Assembly (NCBI GenBank): GCA_964505725.1
Contig: CAZDJK010000072.1
Span: 1 to 12,966, forward strand
Length of the DNA stretch: 12,966 bases
Direction of reading: 5' to 3'
Origin: CAVRJC01 sp964505725
GTDB taxonomy: Bacteria; Actinomycetota; Acidimicrobiia; IMCC26256; DASPTH01
Shown here: positions 7,139 through 12,966 of the stretch, in pieces
Layout: every line of letters begins with the position of its first letter
Position numbering within the stretch: position 1 is the first letter of the stretch
The notes under the pieces: generated by a model
The model's input: the letters and a program-made list of their open reading frames with translations, nothing else
Told to the model about the DNA's origin: nothing
Databases searched by the model: none
Translations under genes and position numbers: made by a program

Positions 7139-7681
7139 ATGGCCCCACCGACCGCCCCCGAGCTCGACGCCGGCCTCGCCCGCATCCTCGCCGCGCCGCG
7201 CGACCTCGGCACGGTGGAGCTCGTCGCCCGCCGGCCCGCGGTAGGCGCGCGCGAGGTGCTCGACGTCGCCGCGCTCGACTGCCGACAGGGCCTCGTGGGC
7301 GACAGCTGGGCGACCCGCTCGAGCAGCTCCACGGTCGACGGCCGTCCCGACGAGCGTGCGCAGCTCACGCTCATGAACGCGCGCGTCGCCACCCTGCTCG
7401 CACCGTCGCCGGTGGAATGGGCGCTCGCCGGCGATCAGCTCTACGTGGACTTCGACCTGAGCTTCGACAACCTCCCTGCCGGCACCCGGCTGGCGGTTGG
7501 CGGCGCCGTCATCGAGGTCACGGACAAGCCTCACACCGGCTGCGCGAAGTTCCGCGACCGGTTCGGGACCGAGGCCGTCCGCTTCGTCAACGCCCACCAG
7601 GACCTGCGGCTGCGGGGCATGAACGCGCGGGTCGTGGTGCCGGGCACCGTGCGGCGTGGCGATGACGTCCGCAAACTCTGA
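7139..7681 (+). CDS. MOSC domain-containing protein
   Basis: This is a 180-residue soluble protein. The core carries LDCRQGLVGDSW (about 46-57), ERAQLTLMNARVATLL, the segment LAGDQLYVDFDLSFDNLPAGTRLAVGGAV split over two strands, and TDKPHTGCAKFRDRFG with Cys135. This layout (GL-x-GD-x-W, then a conserved Cys near the end) fits the MOSC domain, a beta-strand fold found in molybdenum cofactor sulfurases and in stand-alone proteins such as YiiM. The Cys would be the predicted sulfur or cofactor ligand. No sulfurase domain is attached, so a stand-alone role is likely. ATG at 7139 is chosen because it follows CACACT by 6 nt and lies beyond the LLM promoter. The gene ends 12 bp before the convergent neighbour. 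Confidence 0.75.
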   Translation: MAPPTAPELDAGLARILAAPRDLGTVELVARRPAVGAREVLDVAALDCRQGLVGDSWATRSSSSTVDGRPDERAQLTLMNARVATLLAPSPVEWALAGDQLYVDFDLSFDNLPAGTRLAVGGAVIEVTDKPHTGCAKFRDRFGTEAVRFVNAHQDLRLRGMNARVVVPGTVRRGDDVRKL

Positions 7682-7693
7682 AGGCTGTCCGGG

Positions 7694-8038
7694 TCAGCCC
7701 GGTGGGGCCTCGACCTGCCCGAGGATGCCGGCGCGGTCGCCGCGGCGGGAGAGATCCACGCGCACGAGCCGACGGATCGCATGCGTGTAGTCGTCGAACG
7801 AGATGTCGACCACGTGCGGCTCGACCAGATGCACCTCGCGCACGTCGTTCCGGGGGATCACCGTCAGCACGGTCTTGGCCCGCACCGAGGTGGCGAGCAG
7901 GAGCGCGTCGTCGGTGAGCACCACCGACGTGCTGCGGAGCGGGCCGAGCGCGTTGGCGACACCCGCTTCCACCCCGAGCACCGACGACCCGTCGGTGATG
8001 TAGGGCTTGAGCCCGCGGAGCAGCAGGCGCGACCACAT
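7694..8038 (-). CDS. Conserved hypothetical small protein (possible PH-like fold)
   Basis: I do not recognise this 114-residue protein by name. It has no membrane span or signal peptide. After a basic N terminus (MWSRLLLRGLKPY) comes a run of alternating hydrophobic strands: STSVVLTDDALLLATS, VLTVIPRNDVREVHLV and PHVVDISFDD, then a C-terminal helix-like segment with basic residues. This order resembles small beta-barrel domains of the PH/GRAM type, but that is an impression only. ATG at 8038 follows GGGGG closely, and CAGACT ends 7 nt upstream, so it may also be leaderless. It is divergent from the M48 protease (71 bp apart) and convergent with the MOSC gene. Codon use looks like that of its neighbours. 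Confidence 0.7.
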   Translation of the reverse strand: MWSRLLLRGLKPYITDGSSVLGVEAGVANALGPLRSTSVVLTDDALLLATSVRAKTVLTVIPRNDVREVHLVEPHVVDISFDDYTHAIRRLVRVDLSRRGDRAGILGQVEAPPG

Positions 8039-8096
8039 GCCCCCAAGTCTGCACCGAATCGCGCGATCGTGACCCGCTGCGACGCTTCCGCAGGCC

Positions 8097-8102
8097 TATC
8101 GT
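8097..8102 (+). promoter_or_regulatory. -10 element TATCGT for leaderless M48 protease transcript
   Basis: TATCGT is followed by 7 nt (CCGAACC) and then GTG at 8110, with no Shine-Dalgarno site between. The geometry is the same as at 3632 and 12820. Confidence 0.6.
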
Positions 8103-8109
8103 CCGAACC

Positions 8110-9117
8110 GTGCTGGAGGAGATCGCGCGGAACAAGCGGCGCAGCGTGATCGTCGTGATCATGTTCGTGCTCGTCTGGGTGGGCATCGGCGCCCTCGCGG
8201 GCTGGGGGATCCACGCGCTGAGCGAGGCGAGCCGGCAGAGCTGCCAGACCCTCGTCGACAACCAGGGACAGACGGTCCAGAGCTGCCCACCCGCGAGCAC
8301 CGGCTCGAGCTCTCCCGCTCCTGCGATCGCGCTCGGCGCGGGGATCGCCGCGGTGCTCGCCGTCCTCGGCGCGGTCTTCGCGATCTCGTCGGGTTCCCGG
8401 CTCGTGCTTGCGGCCGCGGGCGCCCGTCCTGCGGATCCCGGCCAGTACCAGCAGCTCCACAACGTCGTCGAGGCGATGGCGATCAGCGCCGGGCTCCCGA
8501 AGCCCGCGGTCTACGTGATCGACGACCCGTCGCCCAACGCGTTCGCCACCGGCATCAGCCCCAACCGGGCGGCGATCACCGCCACCACCGGGTTGCTCGC
8601 GATCATGAACCGCGAGGAGCTCGAGGGCGTGATCTCCCACGAGATGAGCCACGTCAAGAACTACGACGTGCGGCTGATCCTGATCGTCAGCACGCTCATC
8701 GGCTTCGCCGCCATCCTGGCGAGCCTGCTGTGGCGCAGCGCGTTCTTCATGCGTCCCCGCGGCAGGGACGGCGAGCAGGCGGTGCTGCTCGTGGTCATCG
8801 CCGGTGCGTTGCTCACGCTCGTCGCGGTCATCGTGGGGCCGCTGATCCGCTTCGCCCTGTCGCGGTCACGCGAGGAGCTCGCCGACGTCAGCGGTGTGCA
8901 GCTGACGCGCAACCCGACCGGCCTGATGCACGCGCTGCAGAAGCTCGAGCAGAACGACAAGCCGTTCGCGAAGTTCAACCATGCGACGGCGGCGATGTGC
9001 ATCGACGACCCGTTGCAGCACCACGAAGAGTGGTACCACCACCTGTTCGACACACACCCCCCGATCGAGGAGCGCATCGCGATCCTGCAGAAGATCGCGA
9101 GCGGGCAGGCGGTGTAG
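8110..9117 (+). CDS. M48 family membrane zinc metalloprotease, HtpX-like
   Basis: This 335-residue protein has transmembrane helices at about 13-37, 72-92, 187-207 and 223-250. The zinc motif HEMSH (His177, Glu178, His181) sits at the end of ELEGVISHEMSHVKN, and SRSREELADVSG at 251-262 supplies the expected third ligand (Glu255). DDPSPNAFATGISPNRAAIT is the typical HtpX/M48 segment before the active site. Such proteases degrade misfolded or damaged membrane proteins from the cytoplasmic side. It is longer than the usual HtpX (about 290). The loop between the first two helices (about 38-71) is enlarged, rich in Ser, Pro and Gln, and holds two Cys (45 and 59). GTG at 8110 is the only early start, and it fits the TATCGT hexamer. 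Confidence 0.92.
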   Translation: MLEEIARNKRRSVIVVIMFVLVWVGIGALAGWGIHALSEASRQSCQTLVDNQGQTVQSCPPASTGSSSPAPAIALGAGIAAVLAVLGAVFAISSGSRLVLAAAGARPADPGQYQQLHNVVEAMAISAGLPKPAVYVIDDPSPNAFATGISPNRAAITATTGLLAIMNREELEGVISHEMSHVKNYDVRLILIVSTLIGFAAILASLLWRSAFFMRPRGRDGEQAVLLVVIAGALLTLVAVIVGPLIRFALSRSREELADVSGVQLTRNPTGLMHALQKLEQNDKPFAKFNHATAAMCIDDPLQHHEEWYHHLFDTHPPIEERIAILQKIASGQAV

Positions 9118-9122
9118 GCCCG

Positions 9123-9164
9123 TCACGTCGGCTCCACCCGCACGCCTTGCAACTCGTTCGCCAT
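9123..9164 (-). pseudogene. 13-codon stub with strong ribosome site, possible gene remnant
   Basis: On the minus strand an ATG at 9164 is preceded by GAGGAGG at 5 nt spacing, one of the best ribosome sites in the window. The frame MANELQGVRVEPT ends at TGA after 13 codons. Beyond it lies the end of the convergent M48 gene. The stub follows the amidohydrolase stop by 86 bp on the same strand, so it sits where a second operon gene would start. The N-terminal pattern LxGVRV resembles the first strand of CaiB/BaiF-family CoA-transferases, which suggests a gene lost by deletion. A genuine short peptide or a leader cannot be ruled out. Confidence 0.4.
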
Positions 9165-9231
9165 GTTCGCCTCCTCGCACGTTCCCCGGGCGCGCGCTAC
9201 CCGGAGGATCGGCGTGGAAACGCATCAGGCG

Positions 9232-9256
9232 CTCTGAAGGCGTGGGCGGCTCAGAG
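9232..9256. other. Inverted repeat at the amidohydrolase stop codon
   Basis: CTCTGA and TCAGAG form a perfect 6-bp stem with a 13-nt spacer, spanning the stop codon region at 9251. A second 5-bp repeat (CCGGG/CCCGG, 9186-9204) lies further downstream. Neither is followed by a T-run, so these are at best weak or Rho-assisted termination structures. The rest of 9118-9250, the gap between the convergent M48 and amidohydrolase genes, holds only the 13-codon stub. Confidence 0.25.
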
Positions 9257-10558
9257 GATGTCGGGGCCGACCCGTTCGGCGATGGGCGCGAGCTGGTCGA
9301 GGTCGAAGCCGTAGCAGCGAGCGGCGTTGAGGCCCACCATCTTCGCCACCTCGTCGGACGGAACACCGTCGACCACGCGTTCGAGCAACGCCATGCTGTG
9401 CGGCCACGTCGACTCCGCGTGGGGGAAGTCGTTGCCCCAGACCATGTTGTCGACGCCGATGTCGTAGCGCATCTCCACTTCGTGGCGCGTCGCCGCGATC
9501 ACCGTTGCGTCCCCTCGCTCGATGTCGTCGAGCGTCGACGAGCTGTTCTCGATGGCCCAGTTGGCGAAGCACTGGCGCGCGAAATACTCGCTCGGCAAGA
9601 GCTCGAGCTCCGACGCGGTGTCGCCCGTCTTCGCGCCCTTCACGCGCGCGTCCATCGCCTGGATCGTCTCGGGGATCCATGACGCACCCTGTTCGACGAT
9701 GGCGAACTTCAGCGAAGGGTTCCGCTCGAACACACCCGACCACATCAGCCACCAGAAGGGGCGGTGGCAGTAGAAGCTGATCTCCTGGGCCCAGATGTCG
9801 GCGAAGCCTCGCTCGGGGTACATCGGCATCCCCTCGGGTGACCCGTGGATGTTGACCACGACGTCGAGGTCGGCGCAGGTCTCCCACAGGGGGTCGTAGC
9901 GTTCGTCGCTGTACGCGTGGCCGGCCGCGTCGTTGGGCAGCACGATGCCCCCGAAGAGCCCGAGGTCCTCGCGGATCCAGCGGACGTTCTCGACGGTCTG
10001 CGCGACGTCGTCGACGGAGATGATGCCGACACCCGCGTGGCGTCCGGGGTTTTGCGCGCAGAACTCCGACAGCCAGCGGTTGTAGGCCTTCTCGGCCGCG
10101 TCCTGCAGCTCGCGCTCGGCCCCGCGAAGACCGAGCACGGGCCCGCCGTTGGGGAAGATCACGTCACCGACCACGCCGTCGGCCTCGAGCTCCTTGACTC
10201 GGCGGCCGGGATCCCAGTCGCCTGCGGGCCGGCCCTTCTCGCCCACGTGGGCCTCCACGAATTCCTCGCGCTCGACGATCTGGCGGGCGAGCACCTCGTC
10301 GCGGCCGCCGATCTTCGGGATCTGCGCTCCTGCGCCCGCGCCCGAAGCCATGAAACCTTCGATCGCGTCGAGGTGCGCGTCGAATGCCTCGCGCCATTGC
10401 GGATCGAAGTAGTCGCGGTACGCGCGCGCGCCGTCGAGGAACCCGCTGAAGAGCGTCTTGCCCTCCGCGGCGTCCTGCGGCGCGATCGCGGTGCCGAGAC
10501 TCTGCTGCGGCGACGCCGAGGCGTGGCAATCGGTCGAGATGACGATGGCACGAGTCAT
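9251..10558 (-). CDS. Amidohydrolase_2 family metal-dependent hydrolase/decarboxylase
   Basis: The 435-residue TIM-barrel enzyme opens with MTRAIVISTDCHASA, whose Asp10-x-His12 is the first metal motif (a D-x-H variant of H-x-H). VVVNIHGSPEG (His238) is the metal/active-site His, and VWGNDFPHAEST (Asp377, His380) is the late acidic motif. This fits the Amidohydro_2 group (the ACMSD-like branch of the amidohydrolase superfamily), which hydrolyses or decarboxylates cyclic and aromatic acids. Substrate unknown. ATG at 10558 follows AGGGATCC by a suitable distance; the longer open frame upstream lies in the divergent promoter region and is rejected. It is divergent from the thiolase/DUF35/cupin operon, so a role in the same catabolic route is an inference. 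Confidence 0.88.
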   Translation of the reverse strand: MTRAIVISTDCHASASPQQSLGTAIAPQDAAEGKTLFSGFLDGARAYRDYFDPQWREAFDAHLDAIEGFMASGAGAGAQIPKIGGRDEVLARQIVEREEFVEAHVGEKGRPAGDWDPGRRVKELEADGVVGDVIFPNGGPVLGLRGAERELQDAAEKAYNRWLSEFCAQNPGRHAGVGIISVDDVAQTVENVRWIREDLGLFGGIVLPNDAAGHAYSDERYDPLWETCADLDVVVNIHGSPEGMPMYPERGFADIWAQEISFYCHRPFWWLMWSGVFERNPSLKFAIVEQGASWIPETIQAMDARVKGAKTGDTASELELLPSEYFARQCFANWAIENSSSTLDDIERGDATVIAATRHEVEMRYDIGVDNMVWGNDFPHAESTWPHSMALLERVVDGVPSDEVAKMVGLNAARCYGFDLDQLAPIAERVGPDIL

Positions 10559-10647
10559 TTGCGGATCCCTGTCTACAGCGGCTTTCCGCTCGTCCGAGGC
10601 GGGCGGCGGCGGGTTGCGATTGGCAGATGATGCCATACCCCGGGGCA

Positions 10648-10664
10648 GGCCGTGGAGCACGGCC
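10648..10664. promoter_or_regulatory. 17-bp inverted repeat, candidate operator or hairpin
   Basis: GGCCGTG-GAG-CACGGCC is a perfect 7-bp inverted repeat with a 3-nt centre in the divergent region between the amidohydrolase (start 10558) and the thiolase (start 10806). Its length fits a TetR-type operator, but no regulator gene is in the window. A second repeat, GCCTGC/GCAGGC with a 9-nt spacer, lies at 10683-10703, just upstream of the -35 box. Confidence 0.35.
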
Positions 10665-10724
10665 CGGGCAGCGCGTGCTTGGGCCTGCGATGGGCGTGCA
10701 GGCTGCGAGCGTCCCGCGGCCGCT

Positions 10725-10754
10725 TTGACAATGCCGTTTTCAAGTCCGTAACTT
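10725..10754 (+). promoter_or_regulatory. Sigma-70-type promoter of the thiolase operon
   Basis: TTGACA at 10725-10730 is a perfect -35 box. An 18-bp spacer follows, then TAACTT at 10749-10754 as the -10 box. The patch from 10722 to 10756 is clearly more AT-rich than its surroundings. Transcription would start near 10761, leaving a leader of about 45 nt with the ribosome site at 10792-10797. Confidence 0.75.
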
Positions 10755-10767
10755 CGGCTGGCGTGCG

Positions 10768-10787
10768 CGGATCCGCTGCCGGATCCG
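10768..10787. repeat. Tandem palindromes CGGATCCG in the thiolase leader
   Basis: The self-complementary octamer CGGATCCG occurs at 10768-10775 and 10780-10787, 12 bp centre to centre, between the predicted transcription start and the ribosome site. The pair can bind a dimeric repressor or fold into a leader hairpin. A related CGGATCC lies at 10562-10568, in the amidohydrolase leader. CGGATCC also occurs inside coding sequence (for example near 8434), so its specificity is uncertain. Confidence 0.35.
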
Positions 10788-10805
10788 AGTGAAGGAGCAG
10801 TAGGC

Positions 10806-11978
10806 ATGGCTGAAGGAACCTGGTTGCGCGACAAGGCGGCGTTCGTGGGCTTCGGCCACACGCGCTACGGCCGCCGGGGCGAGCTCGGAGAGAACGGACC
10901 CATCCCCCTCGTGATCGATGCGGTCGAGAAGGCGGCCGAGGACGCGGGCATCAGCCCCGCCGACATCGACGGCTACTGCTCGTACTCGGGCGACACTGTC
11001 GATGCCGGGACCCTGGCGTCGACCTTCGGGGCCAAGGCGCTGCGGTTCACCGGCATGGGCTGGGGGGGCGGCGGCGGGGCGATGGGCGGCGCCTACATGT
11101 ACGCGGCGATGGCCGTCGCGACCGGCCAGGCCGACTACGTCGCGGTGATCCGCGGCGTCGTGCAGGGCGGGCAGTTCGGGCGCCGCTTCGGGGGGATGGG
11201 CGCGACCCAGGCTCCGCGCTTCCCGCTGCTGCAGACGCCGGGGCAGAGCTTCGCGTTGGCGGCGCGCCGGCACATGCACGTGTACGGCACCACCATCGAC
11301 CACTTCGGGGAGGTCGCGATCAACGCCCGGCGCAACGCCGCGAACAACCCCGACGCGCGGTTCCGGGACGAGATCACCATGGAGGACCACCACAACTCGC
11401 GCATGATCTGCGACCCGCTCCGTCTCCTCGACTTCTGCATGGAGTCCGACTCGGGGAACTGCGTGATCCTGGCGTCGGCGGAGCGGGCGAAGGACATGAA
11501 CCAGCCGCCGGTGTACCTCGCGGGCGCCGCCATGGGCGCGCCCTATCGCTGGGGCATGGGCATGTTCGGCGGCAACAACATGTCGGCCGAGGACTTCGCG
11601 TCGGCCGGGCAGCGCACGATCGGCGACGATCTCTACCGGAACGCGGGGATGGGCCCCGACGACGTGGACGTGGCGTGCATCTACGACCACTTCACCCCGA
11701 TGGTGCTCATGGGCCTCGAGGACTTCCAGCTCTGCCCGAAGGGCGAGTCGGGCCCGTTCGCCGCCGACGGCAACATCCGGCGCGAGGGCAAGATCCCGGT
11801 GAACACCCACGGCGGCAATCTCGCCGAGGTCTACAACCACGGCATGAGCCACGTGTACGAGGCGATGCGGCAGATGCGCGGCACCTCGTCGAACCAGGTC
11901 GCCGGCGCCGAGGTCGCGCTCGTCGTCGCCGGGTCGAGCCCGAGCCCCTCGAGCGCGATGCTCCTCCGGAAGGGATGA
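10806..11978 (+). CDS. Thiolase-fold protein without nucleophilic Cys, Ltp2/SCP2-thiolase-like aldolase
   Basis: This 390-residue protein has the thiolase superfamily layout, with AAFVGFGHTRYG, the helix ALVIDAVEKAAEDAG-like segment at 32-48, DIDGYCSYSG, and later CIYDHFTPMVLMGLEDFQLCPKGESG (291-316) and NTHGGNLAEVYNHGMSHVYEAMRQMRG (333-359). At the usual nucleophile position it reads GMGWGGGGGAMGG (83-95) with no Cys, so classical thiolysis is unlikely. That, plus the DUF35 gene 4 bp downstream, fits the Ltp2-type retro-aldolase that shortens steroid side-chain CoA esters. Tyr247 and Tyr343 fall near the two catalytic tyrosines I recall for Ltp2 (246 and 344); not aligned. ATG at 10806 has AAGGAG 8 nt upstream. 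The substrate could also be another branched acyl-CoA. Confidence 0.85.
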   Translation: MAEGTWLRDKAAFVGFGHTRYGRRGELGENGPIPLVIDAVEKAAEDAGISPADIDGYCSYSGDTVDAGTLASTFGAKALRFTGMGWGGGGGAMGGAYMYAAMAVATGQADYVAVIRGVVQGGQFGRRFGGMGATQAPRFPLLQTPGQSFALAARRHMHVYGTTIDHFGEVAINARRNAANNPDARFRDEITMEDHHNSRMICDPLRLLDFCMESDSGNCVILASAERAKDMNQPPVYLAGAAMGAPYRWGMGMFGGNNMSAEDFASAGQRTIGDDLYRNAGMGPDDVDVACIYDHFTPMVLMGLEDFQLCPKGESGPFAADGNIRREGKIPVNTHGGNLAEVYNHGMSHVYEAMRQMRGTSSNQVAGAEVALVVAGSSPSPSSAMLLRKG

Positions 11979-11982
11979 GGCG

Positions 11983-12402
11983 ATGAGCGACGAGAACCTC
12001 CAGCAGCTCCCCCAGCCCGGCTGGAGCCCGCTGACCGACGACTACTGGCGCGCCGCGGACGGAGGCCGCCTCGTCGTCCAGCGCTGCGGCAACTGCGGCT
12101 ACCACCGCTGGCCTCCCGCGTGGTCCTGCTACCACTGCCAGTCGAACAAGTGGGAGTGGGACGAGGTCGCCGGCACGGGGACCGTGTTCACCTACACGTG
12201 GGCGGACAACCGCCCCCTCGCCGACTCGCCGCTCTACAACATCAGCGTGATCGAGCTCGACGGCACCGAGGGCGAACCGGTGCGGATCATGACCCGCGTG
12301 CTCGACGTCGACAAGGACTCCCTCGTGTGCGACCTGCCGGTCGAGGTGTGCTTCGAGCGCTTCGACGACGAGCGCTCGGTGCCGATGTTCCGTCCGCGGT
12401 AG
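11983..12402 (+). CDS. DUF35 zinc-ribbon/OB-fold protein, partner of the thiolase-fold enzyme
   Basis: The 139-residue protein has a rubredoxin-like zinc ribbon with Cys35-x2-Cys38 (RCGNCGYHRWPP) and Cys49-x2-Cys52 (SCYHCQSNKWEW). An OB-fold follows: VAGTGTVFTYTWADNRPL and, further on, YNISVIELDG with VPMFRPR at the end. DUF35/ChsH2-C proteins bind acyl-CoA and form complexes with thiolase-fold aldolases or thiolases and with hydratases. The gene starts 4 bp after the thiolase stop with an overlapping purine-rich ribosome site, so it is co-translated and probably makes a complex with the upstream protein. There is no fused MaoC hydratase domain, unlike some ChsH2 proteins, and no hydratase gene is seen in the window. 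Confidence 0.92.
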   Translation: MSDENLQQLPQPGWSPLTDDYWRAADGGRLVVQRCGNCGYHRWPPAWSCYHCQSNKWEWDEVAGTGTVFTYTWADNRPLADSPLYNISVIELDGTEGEPVRIMTRVLDVDKDSLVCDLPVEVCFERFDDERSVPMFRPR

Positions 12403-12406
12403 TGAA

Positions 12407-12796
12407 GTGGATGCGTTCGACCTGACGTCGACCTACCTCCACCTGGGCGAGGGCCCCGATCTCACGATCCTCCCCGTCACCGACGACTTCTGGCCCACGA
12501 TCTCGGAGCGCGCCGAGCTCCAGCGCGGTCGGCTGGTGACGTCGTTCGCCGAGACCGCGGACTGGAGCACGTGGGAGATGCACCCCGCGGGCGACGAGGT
12601 GATCCTCTGCACCGAGGGGCGCATGGTGTTCCACCTCGACGACGGTTCGGATGTCTCGACGGTCGACGTACCCGCCCTGGGTTGCATCGTCGTGCCGACC
12701 GGCGTGTGGCACACCGCCGACGTTCCCGAGCGGTCGCGGATCGTCGTGATCACGTGGGGTGAGGGCACCCGGCACCACCCGCGCGCGGTGGGCTGA
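12407..12796 (+). CDS. Small cupin-domain protein
   Basis: This 129-residue single-domain protein carries cupin motif 1 (STWEMHPAGDEVILCTEGRM: His59, Glu64) and motif 2 (VVPTGVWHTADV: His102). The usual first His of HxH is replaced by Glu57 (WEMH), so the metal site, if present, has an E-x-H variant. The frame starts with GTG at 12407, four bases after the DUF35 stop; an in-frame ATG is absent nearby. Position and spacing make it the third gene of the operon. Cupins of this type bind small ligands or act as isomerases, decarboxylases or dioxygenases; no reaction can be assigned. The GC-rich end TRHHPRAVG carries two extra His. Confidence 0.82.
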   Translation: MDAFDLTSTYLHLGEGPDLTILPVTDDFWPTISERAELQRGRLVTSFAETADWSTWEMHPAGDEVILCTEGRMVFHLDDGSDVSTVDVPALGCIVVPTGVWHTADVPERSRIVVITWGEGTRHHPRAVG

Positions 12797-12819
12797 CGCG
12801 GGTCGCCGCTCCCGGTCGG

Positions 12820-12825
12820 TACGCT
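12820..12825 (+). promoter_or_regulatory. -10 element TACGCT for leaderless VOC transcript
   Basis: TACGCT is followed by 7 nt (CCGTCGG) and then GTG at 12833, the same geometry as at 8097 and 3632. It separates the VOC gene from the cupin operon, whose last stop ends 36 bp before the VOC start. Confidence 0.55.
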
Positions 12826-12832
12826 CCGTCGG

Positions 12833-12966
12833 GTGGCGATCACCGGGGTCCACGGGTTGCTCTACACGACCGAGCCGGATGCGCTCCGGGCGATCCTGCG
12901 CGACGTGTTCGGCTGGTCGAGCGTCGAGGCGCATCCGGGCTGGCTGATCTTCGCGCTGCCGCCGGC
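12833..12966 (+). CDS. VOC family (glyoxalase-fold) protein, 5' part only
   Basis: Forty-four codons are visible before the window ends. They read MAITGVHGLLYTTEPDAL, then RAILRDVFGW, then a short loop and HPGWLIFALPP. This is the first beta-alpha-beta-beta module of a glyoxalase/extradiol-dioxygenase-fold (VOC) protein: a first strand with His7 as a likely metal ligand, a helix ending VFGW, and the W-LIFALPP strand. The full family protein is about 120-130 residues. GTG at 12833 is chosen because of the TACGCT hexamer 7 nt upstream and the good strand position; no Shine-Dalgarno site is visible. Activity cannot be told from this part. Confidence 0.75.
   Translation, partial: MAITGVHGLLYTTEPDALRAILRDVFGWSSVEAHPGWLIFALPP

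Noticed and set aside
7683..7699. GGCTG/CAGCC inverted repeat between the convergent MOSC and 114-residue genes as a terminator
   Set aside because: Only a 5-bp stem and no T-run on either strand; such short repeats are frequent in this composition.
10740..11852. 370-codon minus-strand open frame opposite the thiolase gene
   Set aside because: Composition (His, Arg, Val, Ala rich) is that of an antisense shadow, and the plus frame is a clear family member with promoter and ribosome site.

Overview
The window is about 13 kb of very GC-rich DNA (about 70% G+C by eye) with GTG and TTG starts, short or absent leaders, a luciferase-like oxidoreductase of the F420 type, GT-C membrane glycosyltransferases, and a DUF6325/SHOCT pair. 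Together these point to a high-GC actinobacterium. Acidimicrobiia or a related soil or aquatic lineage is my guess; no rRNA or other marker proves it. I see no rRNA, tRNA, CRISPR array, insertion sequence or phage gene.

Left part (1-3538, all on the minus strand). Transcription runs right to left. An OmpR-type response regulator and its sensor histidine kinase overlap by GTGA. A DUF6325 protein follows, then a degenerate SHOCT-domain gene. An ECF sigma factor and its zinc-binding anti-sigma factor, cut by the window edge, overlap by ATGA. This block is regulatory and envelope-stress-like.

Middle part (3645-9117). Two multi-spanning GT-C glycosyltransferases on the plus strand overlap by TTGA, and probably build a cell-envelope glycan from polyprenyl-phosphate sugars. 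The second overlaps tail-to-tail by 73 bp with a minus-strand luciferase-like (LLM) oxidoreductase. That gene is divergent from a small MOSC-domain protein. A 114-residue protein of unknown function is divergent from an M48 (HtpX-like) membrane metalloprotease.

Right part (9118-12966). A minus-strand amidohydrolase_2-family enzyme is divergent from a plus-strand operon encoding a thiolase-fold protein without the usual nucleophilic Cys, a DUF35 zinc-ribbon/OB-fold partner and a small cupin. The thiolase/DUF35 pair is the arrangement of the steroid side-chain aldolase Ltp2-ChsH2(DUF35), so this looks like an acyl-CoA or steroid/isoprenoid-like catabolic module. The 247-bp divergent region carries a good sigma-70 promoter and several palindromes. 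A VOC (glyoxalase-fold) gene starts at 12833 and leaves the window.

The points most worth a second look are: the Cys-less thiolase/DUF35/cupin module with its divergent amidohydrolase; a recurring TANNNT hexamer 6-7 nt before start codons, which suggests leaderless transcription and helps fix starts; a 13-codon stub with a perfect Shine-Dalgarno site at 9123-9164; and the collapsed, frame-shifted SHOCT gene at 864-1012.
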